Shown here: positions 1-11,870 of the stretch, piece after piece
Layout: every line of letters starts with the position of its first letter
How positions within the stretch are numbered: the stretch's first letter is position 1
Source: Spirogloea muscicola
Taxonomy: Eukaryota; Streptophyta; Zygnematophyceae; Spirogloeales; Spirogloeaceae
Assembly: GCA_009602725.1 (NCBI GenBank)
Contig: WELB01000002.1
Span: 483,780 to 547,779 of the forward strand
DNA: 64,000 nucleotides
Reading direction: 5' to 3'
Translations under genes and position numbers: made by a program
The notes under the pieces: generated by a model
Database searches by the model: none
Told to the model about the DNA's origin: nothing
What the model saw: only the letters and a program-made list of their open reading frames with translations

Positions 1-60
1 TGAGGGGTGTGGGAGGGGGGGGTGTGGGGTGGGCGGGGGGGGTGGTTGTGGTTGGGTATC
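1..60. repeat. G-rich low-complexity tract
   Basis: The first 60 bases are almost only G and T on the plus strand, with several runs of four or more G. This could form G-quadruplexes. It lies in what should be an intron of the SERK-like gene. No coding meaning is seen. Confidence 0.7.
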
Positions 61-130
61 GTGGTGGATGACTTCCACATTGCTGTCAGCTAAACTTACT
101 GAGCCTAATGGTCAACCTGTTCGGGCACAG

Positions 131-3100
131 GAAGCTGGACCAGAACAATCTCTCCGGGTCCATCCCCACATCTCTAAACAATTTGCCCCTCCAGAACTTG
201 TAAGTCGTAGTTGACGTCTCCCTGCACACCTCCTTGCTCGCATCTGCTGCCGCTCTCTTTCTTTTCCGAGCTGGCTGCTGGGGACCACGGTTGACATCAG
301 CCATTCAAGGCTTGTTAGTCTTGCAGCAGGGAGACTGTGCATATTGGCAGTGTATCGGCAGTCCCTCAATCTGCTGGAGGTTGGGTGCAGAAGCGTAGCT
401 TACAACAACCTGTCGGGACCTGTACCAATAAATGGAACACTTAGCAAACTTGGTTCTCTTCCGTGAGTCTGAAGCCTGCCCTTTACTGCACCTCAGAATA
501 AGCCGAGACCTCAGCAGCTTTACATGCAACCCATCCTGAGGCTTGTTGTATTGAGCAGCTATCTGAAGAGCTTATGTCTTGGGAGCTTGACGATTCACAC
601 TGCACCTTGCAATTTCTCTATGCCTGGTTCTATCATCCACCATAGTTGCAGAGAGTGTTCCTCAGTGCCGCTTTCCTTGGTCCCTCAATGGCTATCTTAT
701 GTCCAGGTTTGTCGGGAATCCAAACTTGTGCGGTGGCTCGATTGGGCTCAAGCTTTGCCCAGGCGAGAAGCTTTCACCTCCTCCTCCTCCTGTAGCACCT
801 CCAACTGCAGCCCCATCTCCTGCACCAGCATCCTCAGGTACCAGCGGTCACAACTTCTCTGTCCCTGGAAAGCTGCCCTGCAGAGCTTGTTTCCTCAGTA
901 GAAGGGAAGCTTATGGATAGTGCTGAGAGGCCTGCAACGTGTTTGGTGACAGTGTTGTAGGATTTGAACCCTGGCATCAAGCTGGGGTAAACTAGCGTTG
1001 CTGGTCAATATCAGTGCCTATCAAGCATGGCGCTGGAGGGTGTTGTACTGACACGAGGAATAGTGCTTGTCTGTAGGAGGTGGCAGTGGAAGCATCGGTG
1101 CAGTTGTTGGTGCTGCAGTTGGCGCGATTGTGGCAGCCATTGGCCTTTCAATCCTTGTCTACTGCTACATGCGGAAGCGCAAGCCTCTCCTGGAGGAGGA
1201 TGTGGAGTATGGGCACTTTGGTACGTAGACAGTGCAGTGCTCTGGAATGTAAAACTTGAGCATGGTTTCTACCTCTCAGAAGCTGAACGTTGTTGAAAAG
1301 GTCAACACATGCAATTGTGGAGCACTTTTTGAGCACGTGATGAGAAATATGACCATGAGTTTTCACGATTGCAGACAAAGATCCTGATACTCACCTCGGA
1401 CAGCTCAAGCGTTATGCTTTCAAGGACCTGTATGCTGCATGTAACGCCTTTGACGAGAAAAATGTGCTGGGAAAGGGGGGATTCGGCAAGGTGTACAAGG
1501 GCAAGCTAGACAACGGCACACTTGTTGCTGTTAAACGACTCAAGGTGCGACTTGACTTGTTGGCTTATCCCACTCCTTCTCAAAGTAGCAGACATAACTG
1601 CAGATAGTCACTTATCTATCTTCAATTTGAGTTTGTTTGGGTTTGATAATGTCCGCTGCCTAGCCAGCCACTAGGTGCTCTGCTTGTGCAGGAGTTTGCT
1701 ACGACGAACTCGTGATGTTTCCTCATTGTAGTGCTCTGCCTCTTCAATGAGGATAGGCTAAGACAAGAGCTGCTGCTGCATGATTGTCACTTGAGGCTGT
1801 TAGTCCCTGTCATTTACGGTACTCAGAAAGAGAGGAATGCCGGTGGCGAGGTCCAGTTCCAGACTGAAGTGGGGCTGATTGGTAAGGCAGTGCACCGAAC
1901 TCTTCTGAAGCTTCATGGCTTCTGCACCACTCAAAACGAGCGGCTGTTGGTGTACCCTTTCATGTCAAATGGCTCTGTGGCGTCGCGGTTGCAAGGTCCT
2001 CGCTACTTTTTGTCCCAGCTGCAAACATTTGCAGTTTACAGCCCTTGTTCAGGTCTCCGCCCTTGTTAAGGTAGTTGAAGCTCTTCGCTTATGGGTTCAA
2101 GAGTGTTGAATAATTGGTGAACAATACGTTATTCTAAAGTGCAGAGAGGGAGGCTAGCCAGCCACCACTTGATTGGTCAACGAGGAAAAAGATTGCAATC
2201 GGAGCTGCTCGTGGGCTTGCCTACTTACACGATAACTGCGGCGACAAGATCGTTCACAGAGATGTCAAGGTTCAGTCTTCGAAGTTAGTTGCGAAGGGCG
2301 ATATATCTCAAAATATCTTTGTCGACTTTGTAAGATGCATGTGCCAACTCTAGGAGAACACCTCTTCATTTTAAGCTCAGAGCGCTGCAGGCACAGTCTC
2401 AGGACTGTAGTGCTTCTCGATGCAGGCAGCAAACACATCCTACTAGATGACGACTATGAGGCTGTTGTTGGTGACTTTGGGCTCGCAAAGCTCATGGACT
2501 TCAAAGAAACACATGTCACAACAGCTGTACGGGGCACTATTGGGCACATAGCTCCAGGTGACAGGGCATTCATGGATCAAAGGATCCCTAGAGTCATCAC
2601 ACTGCGATACCTCAGACTCTACGCACACTTTTGGCTTTCCAAGTTGTAATTTGAGCACTTCTGTGTATGCTGCTCTTCCTGTTGTATAGTTGTATAGTTG
2701 TAGCTTGATCAATAGTAAGTTTTGCTGACATGTTCTGTGTGCTGAGCAGAGTACCTCTCCACTGGCAAGTCTTCAGAGAAGACTGATGTGTTTGGCTATG
2801 GCGTCATGTTGCTGGAGCTCATGACCGGGCAGCGAGCATTCGATCTTGCCCGCATTGCGATTTACAAAGATGCCATGTTGCTGGACTGGGTGAGTCCAAC
2901 TGGGCATACGATAGTCGTGCACCTTTTGCCGGTTCTGCCATTGCTGCGTAATAATATGCGTGCAGCAGTTTGTCGTGCACCAATATGGCACTGTGTTTGG
3001 CCTTGTTGTGCCAGGTGAAAAAACTGTTGAGGGAGGGCCAGATACATCAGCTGGTTGACAAGGACTTGAAGGAGGGCGAGTACAACGTCGTGGATGTGGA

Positions 3101-3579
3101 GCAGATGATTCAGGTTGCGCTGCTGTGCACGCAGGGCACCCCAGACGATCGCCCTAAGATGGCTGAGTGCGTGCGCATGCTCGAGGTAAGTGCTTGATTA
3201 TTGCTTCTCCACGAAGTCTGAGGCATGGTGTTGCATTTGAGCTTTTCGCATGGGAGTTTTGGTGGTCAAGCTGAGGCAAGCCTCAGCCGTTGCACCACAA
3301 TTTATCCTTGTGAGCACTACATGTCTGCCACATGCTGTGCTCCCAAGCAAGATAGCAAGATAACCCAACTATGCTGCAACTTCTGCAGCACCTTCTTACT
3401 ATTACTACTATTTCGGCTGGCAGGGAGACGGCTTGGCAGAGAGATGGGAGGAGTGGCAGAAGGTGGAAGTCATTCGGGGACAGGACCCCAACTACATGCT
3501 CCAGTTGCGGCCCTCCGCCTGGGCAGTGGACTCCGAGCAAAGCTTCATCAGGGCAGTCGACCTCTCGGGCCCAAGATAA
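131..3579 (+). CDS. SERK: SERK/BAK1-like LRR receptor kinase, 3' part
   Basis: Plasma-membrane co-receptor kinase of LRR-RLK subfamily II. The 5' exons lie before the window. Exons read as 131-199 and 391-462 (last two LRRs), 707-837 ([10 protein letters not shown], then the Ser-Pro-Pro region typical of SERKs), 1080-1220 (transmembrane helix, then YMRKRK), 1375-1544 ([11 protein letters not shown] loop and VAVKRLK), 1827-1995, 2145-2269 (HRDVK), 2426-2557 ([10 protein letters not shown] and [15 protein letters not shown]), 2750-2889, 3015-3185 and 3424-3579. The last exon ends in SGPR, the SERK signature. Splice sites and phases agree at every junction checked except one. The exon at 2426 has two extra bases (an AC repeated near 2435), which puts the DFG segment out of frame with HRDVK. 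No alternative splice site repairs this. So it is either a recent pseudogene or an assembly error. Family assignment is very sure, activity is not. Confidence 0.9.
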
Positions 3580-3691
3580 TGCTTCTCTTATATCCCTCTT
3601 TATCCTCAGCTGCCCCCTGTGACTAGGACTGCTGTCTGGAGCCCAAACAAGGTGCAGAGGGGCAAGGGTTGATTACAAGGGCTCCTTTTGG
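3580..3691 (+). other. 3' flank of the SERK-like gene
   Basis: Short stretch between the SERK stop codon and the left edge of the large duplicated block. It presumably includes the 3' UTR. No clear polyadenylation signal was seen. Confidence 0.4.
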
Positions 3692-4870
3692 CGTCAACCT
3701 CCGACCCTGTGCCACCTATCGCAGCAAGCGCCGCTAACAGCAACCATCCTTACTCCCCTTCGACAAAACTTTCTCTGCCACATTGAGTCCTACAGCAACA
3801 ATGTCATCAAGCCACTGTTGCCACAATATGAGCTTTCAGACGAGATGCTTTGAGAGTCTCATCCTGCCCATGAGACGCAGGAATACGTTTATGGGCAAAG
3901 AATGCACCGTGATGACATGCTTTTCACGCAAGCTCTTAGCCTACTTAGTGGTGGCATTATTAGGACCGAGTTGCTGAGACAGCTCTGAGCTCGGGCCAAG
4001 TAAGACAGCTCTTATAGCTATCTTACTTGGCCCGAGATTCGCCATCTGTATGCTACTTGCCGTCTACCATATCAAACAGCACTCCTTGATCATACAAGAA
4101 GCGAGCACGCTGTGCCTGTTATCATGATACTGAAAGTGCAAGCATAGTGTGGGTAGTCTCCAACCTTCATGGTGGTGGTCAGTCTCCTGTGGATGCACCT
4201 TGCCACTTTTGAAGTGCCACATCCACTCATTTATTCTCGATAAGATGTAACAGAAGAGTATCATCATTCTGAGAAATGCAGCCCAGAACATGATTGGGCT
4301 TTTGAATAAGTAAATGAAACAATGCAATACCCCCCTGCTGCTTTCACATGAGAGCCAGTATACAGATTAGCCAGGGAGCTTAGGTTCTGTTTGTTTGGCT
4401 GGTACTATATAGCATTGGTATGATAGAGTCGGCTTGCGAAGGCTGCAAGTCAGCTGGTCCAATGCAGCGTCCAAGTAGTTGTGTCAAGGCTTGGGCTCGG
4501 CTTTATCGGGCAACATGGATGATGCCTCAGATTTAAAAGACACGCTCCAGCTCTCCTAAGACTTTGATGCTAATGGCAGCTTGACATGAGGGCCTACCTA
4601 CATCTGGCATCCTGCAGTTGGCGGCGGTGGCTACAAGCATGACGTTTACGGTCATTCAAAGTGCTCTGCAGGTGACTGCTTATGGTCAGTACTTGTAGGG
4701 CATGCACAACCCCCAAGAGAGGGCTTATTAGTGGCGCCAACCTGACACCAAGCAACAGCTTGATGTCACACAAAAGCGAAGAGCCTTCTCGAAGCAAAAT
4801 GAGAGGTCAATACTTGCATCAGTATTCACGAGGAACGAGACTCCAGCCGCTACTACTACCTAGTACTACC
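3692..4870. repeat. Duplicated 1.2-kb module of unknown origin
   Basis: This stretch matches 26,311-27,500 almost base for base in the same orientation. In the second copy it sits between the two halves of a LINE endonuclease domain (26,155-26,330 and 27,555 onward), so it looks like an insertion into a LINE. One frame reads short coding-like pieces (for example QEYVYGQRMHRDDMLFTQAL, then LLSGGIIRTELLRQL), broken by stops. I do not recognise the protein. It may be a decayed transposon. It contains the strong hairpin at 3,990-4,036. Confidence 0.5.
3990..4036. repeat. 21-bp inverted repeat with 5-base loop
   Basis: The arms 3990-4010 and 4016-4036 are reverse complements with one mismatch; the outer 16 pairs (CTCGGGCCAAGTAAGA) are perfect. 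The loop is CTTAT. The same hairpin is kept at 26,618-26,664 in the duplicate. It could be the fold-back of a small transposon or an RNA hairpin. Confidence 0.75.
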
Positions 4871-4877
4871 TGGTAAC

Positions 4878-5370
4878 CATGCTAAGAGGTGCTATTAGAG
4901 CATTCTTGAGATACAGCAGATGCGTTATTATATTCCCCAGGGCGACCACTTCTTCCCATGCGCCATGGACATATAGGGCGGCTACGGAACGAAGTGGTCT
5001 GCCCTCCTCCATCGCCTGGCACTGCATGTCGATGCCCGCCGACGTAGTCGGGCGGGTAGCTTAGGGCATTCTAGCGTCCCGCAAGCCATTACTGCATGCT
5101 ATAGAATGCCGCTATCATTGAGTCTACAGCGCTCCCAGGCACTCGCGATACATCAGCGTGCTGGTCGTGCATTAGCCCAGGCTAATGGCTCCAGCGGTGG
5201 TGCTTTGGCGCCTCAGTATAGCTTGTCAGATATGCATGTGCTCACTCGGGGATATTCGTGTCCCCCTTAGCCAGCTCATTACCCAGTCAACAGGAAATTT
5301 GTGAGGCTAGAATTGGCCTCCCATTCAATTTCATGCGCACCGCTCGCCTTCTCTCTCTTCTTACATAGGG
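4878..5370 (+). mobile_element. LINE 3' end, group b (copy A block)
   Basis: Remnant of a non-LTR retrotransposon. One reading frame gives FFPCAMDIYGGYGTKWSALL, then LSLQRSQALAIHQRAGRALA and SDMHVLTRGY, followed by a stop: the end of the LINE protein after its endonuclease domain. The 3' UTR (5270-5370, containing CCCCCTTAGCCAGCTCATTA) recurs at 27,900, 39,195 and 47,210 and reversed at 57,608, which defines group b here. It lacks reverse transcriptase and is 5' truncated or interrupted by the 3,692-4,870 module. Confidence 0.7.
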
Positions 5371-5830
5371 TTGGATCATCTAGCACACGACAACGTACTA
5401 GGCGTGCAGAGACAAGCGGCTGGAAACGGTGACCTCAAGTCGGAGGGAGAACCCTAAGCCCTAAGCCCCTTCGCACCTCAAGTTTCAGGCACTTCAACCC
5501 TCTGCCCTGCGCCCTAAGGCCTAGAAGCGAGAGTGCGGCGGCATGGAGAGAATGAAAAGACGGCTCGAGAAGAGGGCGGTGGCTGTGAGAGCCACTTGTG
5601 AGAGGCCAGCCCAGGGAAAAGAATGAGCGAAGTTTGAAGGGGCCAGAGAAAGCTCTGAAGCACACAGTGAATCAAGTAGCCACGAAGCAATCAATAACCT
5701 CAGAAGAAGTGCTCGCCCATAAAGGATAGAGGCTGGGAAGACAGAGCAAGACTCTTTCAGTAAAGGGCGATGGCTGGGATTGGCCAACCCAGAAAAAGAA
5801 GAACACGGTTCAATTGGCCAGAAAAGCTTT
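5371..5830 (-). repeat. Duplicated spacer with LINE 3' hairpin repeats
   Basis: No gene seen. The left part (to about 5,573) matches 28,010-28,212. From 5,575 it reads, on the minus strand, as the dispersed LINE 3' unit (GGCCCCTT...GTCCATTC...GGGCTGGCC...CACAGCC). The duplicate at 28,931-29,160 continues it after a LINE insertion. Confidence 0.6.
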
Positions 5831-6135
5831 CATTGCACACAGCGACGCAAGTGGCCACTGGGTGCACTATTTCTATCGAGCAGCCTCAGGTCAGAGAAAC
5901 TAATCTCCAAGTAGCATTTCCCCTGGCCACGGCGAAAGGCTGCAGCCAAAGGGCGACCGGCACGTAGATGCACCTCGTGTGCCGTGGACCGCTGCAGCAA
6001 TACTGACAGGCGCATGCGATACACCTGGGCGAGAGAGCCTGCCGCGTTGCCTGGAGCCACCCACCAGGACCGACGCCTTGGCTCGTCGCTTGGCAAGCCG
6101 CGGGCCTCAGCTTACTGTATGTGCTCACTCGTGGG
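5831..6135. mobile_element. Two LINE tail fragments, opposite strands
   Basis: On the minus strand 5,845-6,060 reads AAGSLAQVYRMRLSVLLQRS, then HLRAGRPLAAA and SDLRLLDRN, a LINE C-terminus. On the plus strand 6,070-6,135 ends a second tail reading LSLLYVLTRGY and a stop. The counterpart at 29,240-29,645 is the same but with about 150 bp more of the plus-strand LINE. Confidence 0.6.
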
Positions 6136-6930
6136 TACTAGCTGTTAAATGTAGTAATTTGGTGAATCAGCGGGCCGGCTTGGGTGAACATCTCTCTTTC
6201 TCTATGGGCGCGCACTTTCTTTCCATCTGACCTTTCTATTGAGCCGTGAGAGCCTCCGTGGATAAGAGGCCTCGGCACCTCGGGCTGACTGCTGAAAGTC
6301 CCGCTGCTCTGTGCGCCCAAGCCATGGCTGCCACCCACTAAGGGTACGGCTCTGTCTGCGGCCGGGCGGAGCCGTGTGCTCGCCGGCTCTATGTCCGATC
6401 TTACTGTGCTACTTCAATGTCCAGATTTATTGTTGATTCTGCCTGCCACGTAAGCTCTGACACGTCACTCTTCTGTCTCGATCTGACCTATCGACGCAGT
6501 ATGGCGATTGACGTCCTGTGGCGTTACAGCCAGCACGGAAAGAAGTGACCAGGTCCGAAAGGGCTGAAAATCTGCCGAAGCACATAATTCAAAGTCAGCC
6601 TGTGAAAAGCCAGCCCAAAGAGAGTTGACAAGGTCGGAAGGGACAGAGAAGCGCTGGAACACATCTTCAAGCAACTACTATGCAGAAATCACTCAAAAAT
6701 CACCCATCAAATATCCACTCAGCAGCCGCAGAAAGACTAGCAGCCGGAAGCAGTCCCTTGACGAAAGCCAGAGGCTACAGCTAGTATTTGCAAATACCGC
6801 TTTGTTCACTCTCACCACTGTGACGACTATGCTTTTAAGGTGGTACATCACAGCTGTTTCTGCCACCGCTGCAGAACGCGCGAAGCTCAATCTCCTTCCA
6901 CTGACCACAATGCTACTGGGACGCTGATGG
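6136..6930. repeat. Non-coding duplicated spacer
   Basis: No gene is seen. The stretch matches 29,645-29,885 plus 31,200-31,690. The two halves of the match are separated in the duplicate by a LINE inserted at 29,890-31,200. A LINE 3' hairpin unit lies reversed at about 6,600-6,690. Confidence 0.5.
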
Positions 6931-7130
6931 AACGCTGCCCACCTCTCAACTCCCTTGGCACAAGAGCTTGTCAAATGCCGTCCCGTATTTGGGCATCAGT
7001 CAGCGACCTCTATGTGCTGACTCGTGGTTACTGAACGGGTCTGCTCAGCAGCAGGTGCTGTCTATGTGTCAATGTGCTTGCCTTTGTACTTGGCCACTCA
7101 GGCCCTCCAAATCTCAATACACACTCCATT
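6931..7130 (+). mobile_element. LINE 3' end, group a
   Basis: Reads RLPSRIWASVSDLYVLTRGY? in degenerate form: the frame at 6,968 onward ends in SDLYVLTRGY and a stop near 7,030. It is followed by the group-a 3' UTR (GTCAATGTGCTTGCC, TTGTACTTGGC). The same tail is at 31,095 and 31,870. Confidence 0.6.
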
Positions 7131-7500
7131 CATTTCTTTATTCACACCCTCAGTCTCTCTCCTGCTCCCTCTCGCCGTTCCCTTCATTATCTGTCACCTT
7201 TCTCTCCGATCAAGCTGGCCAATCACTCTCACTCTCCTCTGCCTCTTCCTCTCCTCACACTATCACCCTTTCATTCGAGTTCTCCGTGTCTCACACTCTA
7301 CTTACTGCTATGTCGTGCTACATACCTAAAACCACGGTCAGCGGGCAAATGGAGTGACGGGGGAGTGCACCAACATAGACCTGTCGTAATAAATAGAAAT
7401 AGTCTTTGCAGCATCGAACCTCGACCTCCAGGAGTCTCATCTAGGGCATTCGCATGGTGCCAGCCAAGATAGGGATGTGCACGAAGTGGATAGAACTGAT
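7131..7500. other. 3' flank of receptor kinase copy A
   Basis: No gene seen. The plus strand is C/T-rich (many CTCTC runs) and matches 31,960-32,330 closely, so it belongs to the duplicated block. It may hold the 3' UTR of the minus-strand receptor kinase. Confidence 0.4.
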
Positions 7501-10500
7501 TTACCAGGTGGCACCGATTGAATTAGGAAACGTCAACCCAGCACCAAATGCTCCGAGATTCTGGAGCATCTCAACAACGTCTATCATTGTTGGCCTTTGT
7601 TTTGGGATATTGGAGCAGCAAAATAGCCCCGCTTTCAAGGCGCCCCGTATTTCGTCCACTTTCTTGGGGACGAATGGAGCTAGCGCCATATCAACACACT
7701 CCAACAGGCTTCTTCTGATTAAGGCAGGATCGCACCCACAAGATTAAGCTGCCACCAGCTGCAACCTCGGTCTGAAAGAAAGGGTCAACAGGCCGTTTGC
7801 CAGTGACAGTCTCCAGCAGCATCTCTCCAAAACTGAAGACATCGCTGTACTCGGTCAGTTGGCCTAGGGCGCAGTCTGGAGCGAGATACCCGATTGTGCC
7901 TGCCCATGTGCATCACCGTAACGTCATGAATTGCAGGAAAGATGACCCATGATCATTGCGAGGCAGTCTGAGGTGCCTCTACCAGCATGTATCAACACAT
8001 CCTTCTTGCACGATGCCAGAGAGCCTACGGTACAGCTCAACGGACATTGAAGGGCATATAAAGTTTACCTGCAGCCATGGTTGAAACGTGCGTTTCATGT
8101 GCCAGAAAGGCTCGTGCAAGCCCAAAATCCGCCACATAACCTTGACCATGTTCATCCAACAAGGTGTTGTTTGGCTTAACGTCCCTATGCAGCACACGAG
8201 GACTGCACTCATGATGCAGGTACTTAAGCCCAACTGCTGCATCCAACATGACCTTCATCCGTGCAGCCCAGTGATCAAACGCTTCTGGCTTTGGAGGCAC
8301 GCCCTGGCTCCCGTGCACCAAGTGGTCAAGATTTCCGCCAGGCAAGAAAGGATAGATGAGGAGCATGCCCGCTTGGCTGTCCCTGGGGATGTACCAGCCC
8401 TGTAGCGGGACCAAATTGCGATGTCTGATGCGACTCAGTGTCTCCACCTCGGCTTTCACCGATCGCAATCCTTCCTCGCTGTCTGCTGGTAGCCTCTTCA
8501 CTGCATACCTTTGGCCATTCTCCATCTGCGCACTGCTTAGCATCTCCATCGAAATGATCGTAAGTTTGTGTATACTTGACTTTAAGGAGAGGCCTGAACA
8601 ATTTGCACCAAGGATAGCACACCACCTTGCAAGTAGGCAAAGCTACTTACAAGTAGACTTTTCCAAAGCCCCCAATGCCAACTATAAAATCATCATTGAA
8701 GTTCTCAGTTGCATCCATGAGCTCCTTGAAGGTGAAGGGCGCATGGAGTCTATCCTGCGTGATGGACATCTCGGACCAGAAGTGCTGAATGCTCCGCTCC
8801 TTGTCTGGCATAGTCTTGTCCTTCGTCTTCCTCCAAGCTAAGCAGCACAGCAGGAGAAGTCCCAACAACAGGAGGAGAAGGACAACAGCCCCAACAACAA
8901 TGCCAGCAACTGCGCCCCCTGATAAGCTTGATGACTTGTGCACTGGAGGTGGTGGGGAAGGAGGATGAGGTGGGGGAGCTGTCTTGCAGGTCACATAAGG
9001 GCCGCCACACAAGCCGGCATTGCCAGAGAAGGAGCTGTTGCTGTACTGACCAATAGAACCGCCAGGAATGGGCCCACTGAGGTTGTTGTTTGAGTTATTA
9101 AAGAAGAGAGTAAGATTTAAATTCGCAAAGGACGCCGGAATGCTGCCATTGAGATCATTGTTGGAAAAATCGAGATAGGTAAGACTCGGCAGGTTGCCGA
9201 TACCCTCCGGTATGGGCCCACTGAATGAGTTGCTTGCCATCACCAGCTCTTGCAAGTTCTCCAGGTTGGAGAAGGTTGTCGGGATCGGTCCAGAGAGCTT
9301 GTTGCCAGCAAGCACGAGCCCCTTGAGCAGGACAAGCCTCCCCAACTGAGGCGGCACAAGGCCAGTTAACCTGCCAGTGATCCGGTTTAGCTGCTAAGAT
9401 TGCCAGCTGCGGCTCTTCTGCAATCTATGTATCTGCTGACACGGCAGATCAGGCAGCCTATGGCTGCATCAAAGACGCAGTCATTAGTCAGCTCCTTGCA
9501 AGGTCCAGGCAGCTACTGTTGCATGAGATAACCACAAAGTTTAGCATAGATATATGGCTGACACTTAGCAGAGGGCAGCTTCGAGCCTACTGGTTGTTGT
9601 TGACAGAAAGAACGCTGAGACTGGTGCAGTTCCCCAGCTCAGGCGGCAAAATACCAGTGAGGCTGCAATGCAAGGAAGAGCAAAGCTTAAATACAAAGTT
9701 GCCAGCATTTGGGCTATTACTGAACACAAATTGCAGTCAGCTCCTTTCAGGTCCGGGCAGCTACTCTCCATCTCTCGCTCTAGGTACTCTCCTTAAAATT
9801 GCTCACTTTGACAATGAGATGCAACCTTACGAGAATATAATATCACTTGTCATTGCCTGTTCTGGCACACACTGACACGTCATGAGAATAGCTGCAGGAA
9901 CAAAAAGTAGAACCCTCACAGCTCAATATAGCTGCACGGATCTTGATGATTTTTTTAGGAAACCTGGACCTGACTAAATCGCGATTCCAGATAGATCTCC
10001 CAAGCGCTGGCAAATTGCCATTACTGCATGCCAAGTGCATGCAGGAGGATGCACAGTAGTAGTTGCTGACCCTAATCACTATCAAGAATCCTGCTCATCA
10101 GAGCAGAAAGGTGTCTCCGCAATAAGCTGTGCATTTGCAACCCTCGAATCTGGTGAACCTTTGGCATGCTCACCTGTTGTCGTTGAGGTGGAGTTCGCCA
10201 AGCTGCGGGAGGCCACCCAGCCCCGGAGGGATGGGGCCCGAGAAAGAGTTGTAGGACAGATCTAAGTACGTCAGGTTGCCTATATTGGCAAGCTCCGGTG
10301 CCAGCGTGCCTTTGAATTGCCCGTCTCCCAGATAGAGGCCAGTCACTCGCCTGCAGATGTGTACAAGCGGCAAGCAGCGGAGAGAGCTGAGCTTGATCAG
10401 ATCTTGAACTCACACTGCACCTAGCAAGGAGCTCGCAGCAACGCTGCTGCTGGCTCTGAGGCCCTCCACGGAGCTGCCGCTAGTCCTGTGGCTGCAGAGG

Positions 10501-10987
10501 AGGCGGCCCTTGCAGGATCACGACCTCGACAAAGGCGGCCGCTGCGGGTACCAATGCTTTGCTCGATACGCTGCGGCGGCCTACTCGGACTAGGCCGGGC
10601 TCGGGACGAAGCTCTTGCCTGGGGCCGTCTACGTCGTCTCAGTCAACGGCGAACCAGTCGCACGGCGTGAGATCGGCGGGGTGCCAGTCGGTGAGGAAGC
10701 CATAGGGGTCGTCGGTGATGCCGGCCTTGAAGGCCAGCAGCGCAGCCAGGTCGGAGCTGCGTGGGAGAGAGTGACGAGCAGTCAGCCGTGGGGGGACACA
10801 CGATGGAATGCGGCTGCTGATAACGAAAGAGCGGCTGTGAAAGCCAAGCCAGGTGCACACAGCAGGTGCTCATGACGGAGCCACAAAGCGCAAGGGCTGC
10901 TCACGCGAGGCCCCCGGCGGCGGTCCCGAGGCGGCTGAGCAGCGCGACGGCGGCGAGCGCTGCGGCGGCGAGCGATGCGGCTGCCAT
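7501..10987 (-). pseudogene. LRR receptor kinase, copy A (probable pseudogene)
   Basis: Minus-strand LRR-RLK. Exons in transcript order: signal peptide 10,987-10,905 (MAAASLAAAALAAVALLSRL); LRRNT exon from 10,756 (LAALLAFKAGITDDPYGFL); LRR exon 10,350-10,174; one 72-nt LRR exon 9,662-9,591; LRR/transmembrane/juxtamembrane exon 9,370-8,651; kinase 8,535-8,069 (YAVKRL, HRDVKPNN, VADFGLAR) and 7,899-7,501. Against copy C it lacks about three LRRs in the 720-nt exon. It also has an extra base near 7,704, which shifts the frame before the last 60 residues, and a TGA soon after FAVD in the LRRNT exon. These make a pseudogene likely. The ETHVSTMAAGT activation loop resembles LRR-X kinases (EMS1/PSKR type); ligand unknown. 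Confidence 0.85.
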
Positions 10988-11614
10988 GCTGGCCGCGCCG
11001 AGCCCGCGGGAGGCCCTCCCGGGCGGCGGCGGCGGCGGGCCCGTGCCAGGGCGGGCGTAGTCAAGACGGGGCTGGGCTTCTGAAAAGAAAGAGCTCGCCC
11101 ATTGAGGATAGGGGCTGGAACAGCCAGCCCAAAATAGAATGGACAAAGTACGAGAAGGGAGCCAGGGGAAGCGCTAAGAAAACCAAGCACAAGAAGAAAC
11201 AAAGCAGCTACGAATGACTCAGTAATTCCTGCTGAGCAGCCGCAGATCGGAGATGCTAGGGTCCTGGAAGTGGGTCCCCTGGACAGAGCCAGAGGCAGCA
11301 GCTAGGGCTCTTCCGGCACGAAGGTGCAGCGCACGGGCCATGGACCTCTGCAGCGAGACGGCCAAGCGCATGCGATACACTTGCGCCAGCGACCCGGCTG
11401 CTGAAAAGTGGCTCTCCCAACGGGCTGGCTTTCACAGCCGCTCTGTTAATATCATCAGCAGCCGCTTACTCAACGGTGGGCCAGGGGCCGTGAGAAAAGC
11501 GCGGCCGAATTGACTGGTGGCTGGGAGAAGCCAGCCCAAAAGGAATGGACAAGGTCAAGAGGAGCCGAATGGCGCAAAAAGCAGGGGACTAAGTGCTAAG
11601 ACGACAAGGAGGCT
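10988..11614. mobile_element. LINE remnants left of the gag-pol element
   Basis: No host gene. On the minus strand 11,230-11,400 reads AGSLAQVYRMRLAVSLQRSM, then HLRAGRALAAASGS, a LINE tail. Reversed LINE 3' hairpin units flank it (11,085-11,160 and 11,400-11,560). The last four bases (GGCT) are the target duplication of the element that follows. Confidence 0.6.
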
Positions 11615-11839
11615 TGTCGTGCCGTATCCTGTCGACTGCTCATTTCTGTCGATCTGACTAGGACCGCTGACTGGGCTTCACACGTGACCTTACTAGGCTG
11701 ACTCATTCACTTCGGTGGGTGATTCACGCTGAGGATGAAGGACCACTTTTCTCCCTATGTGGCTCCTAGGCTGGGTCATACACTTTTGTGTGTGATTCAC
11801 GCTGACAATGGAGGTTCCACCCATCTCTGACTCTCGACG

Positions 11840-11870
<31 letters not shown>

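Noticed and set aside
7024-7472. Ser/Leu-rich open frames on the plus strand
   Set aside because: The sequence is C/T-rich and the frames are not kept in the duplicate at 31.9-32.3 kb.
10870-11202. Arg/Pro-rich open frames in GC-rich sequence around signal-peptide exons
   Set aside because: They are GC-driven shadows on other frames of the receptor first exon.
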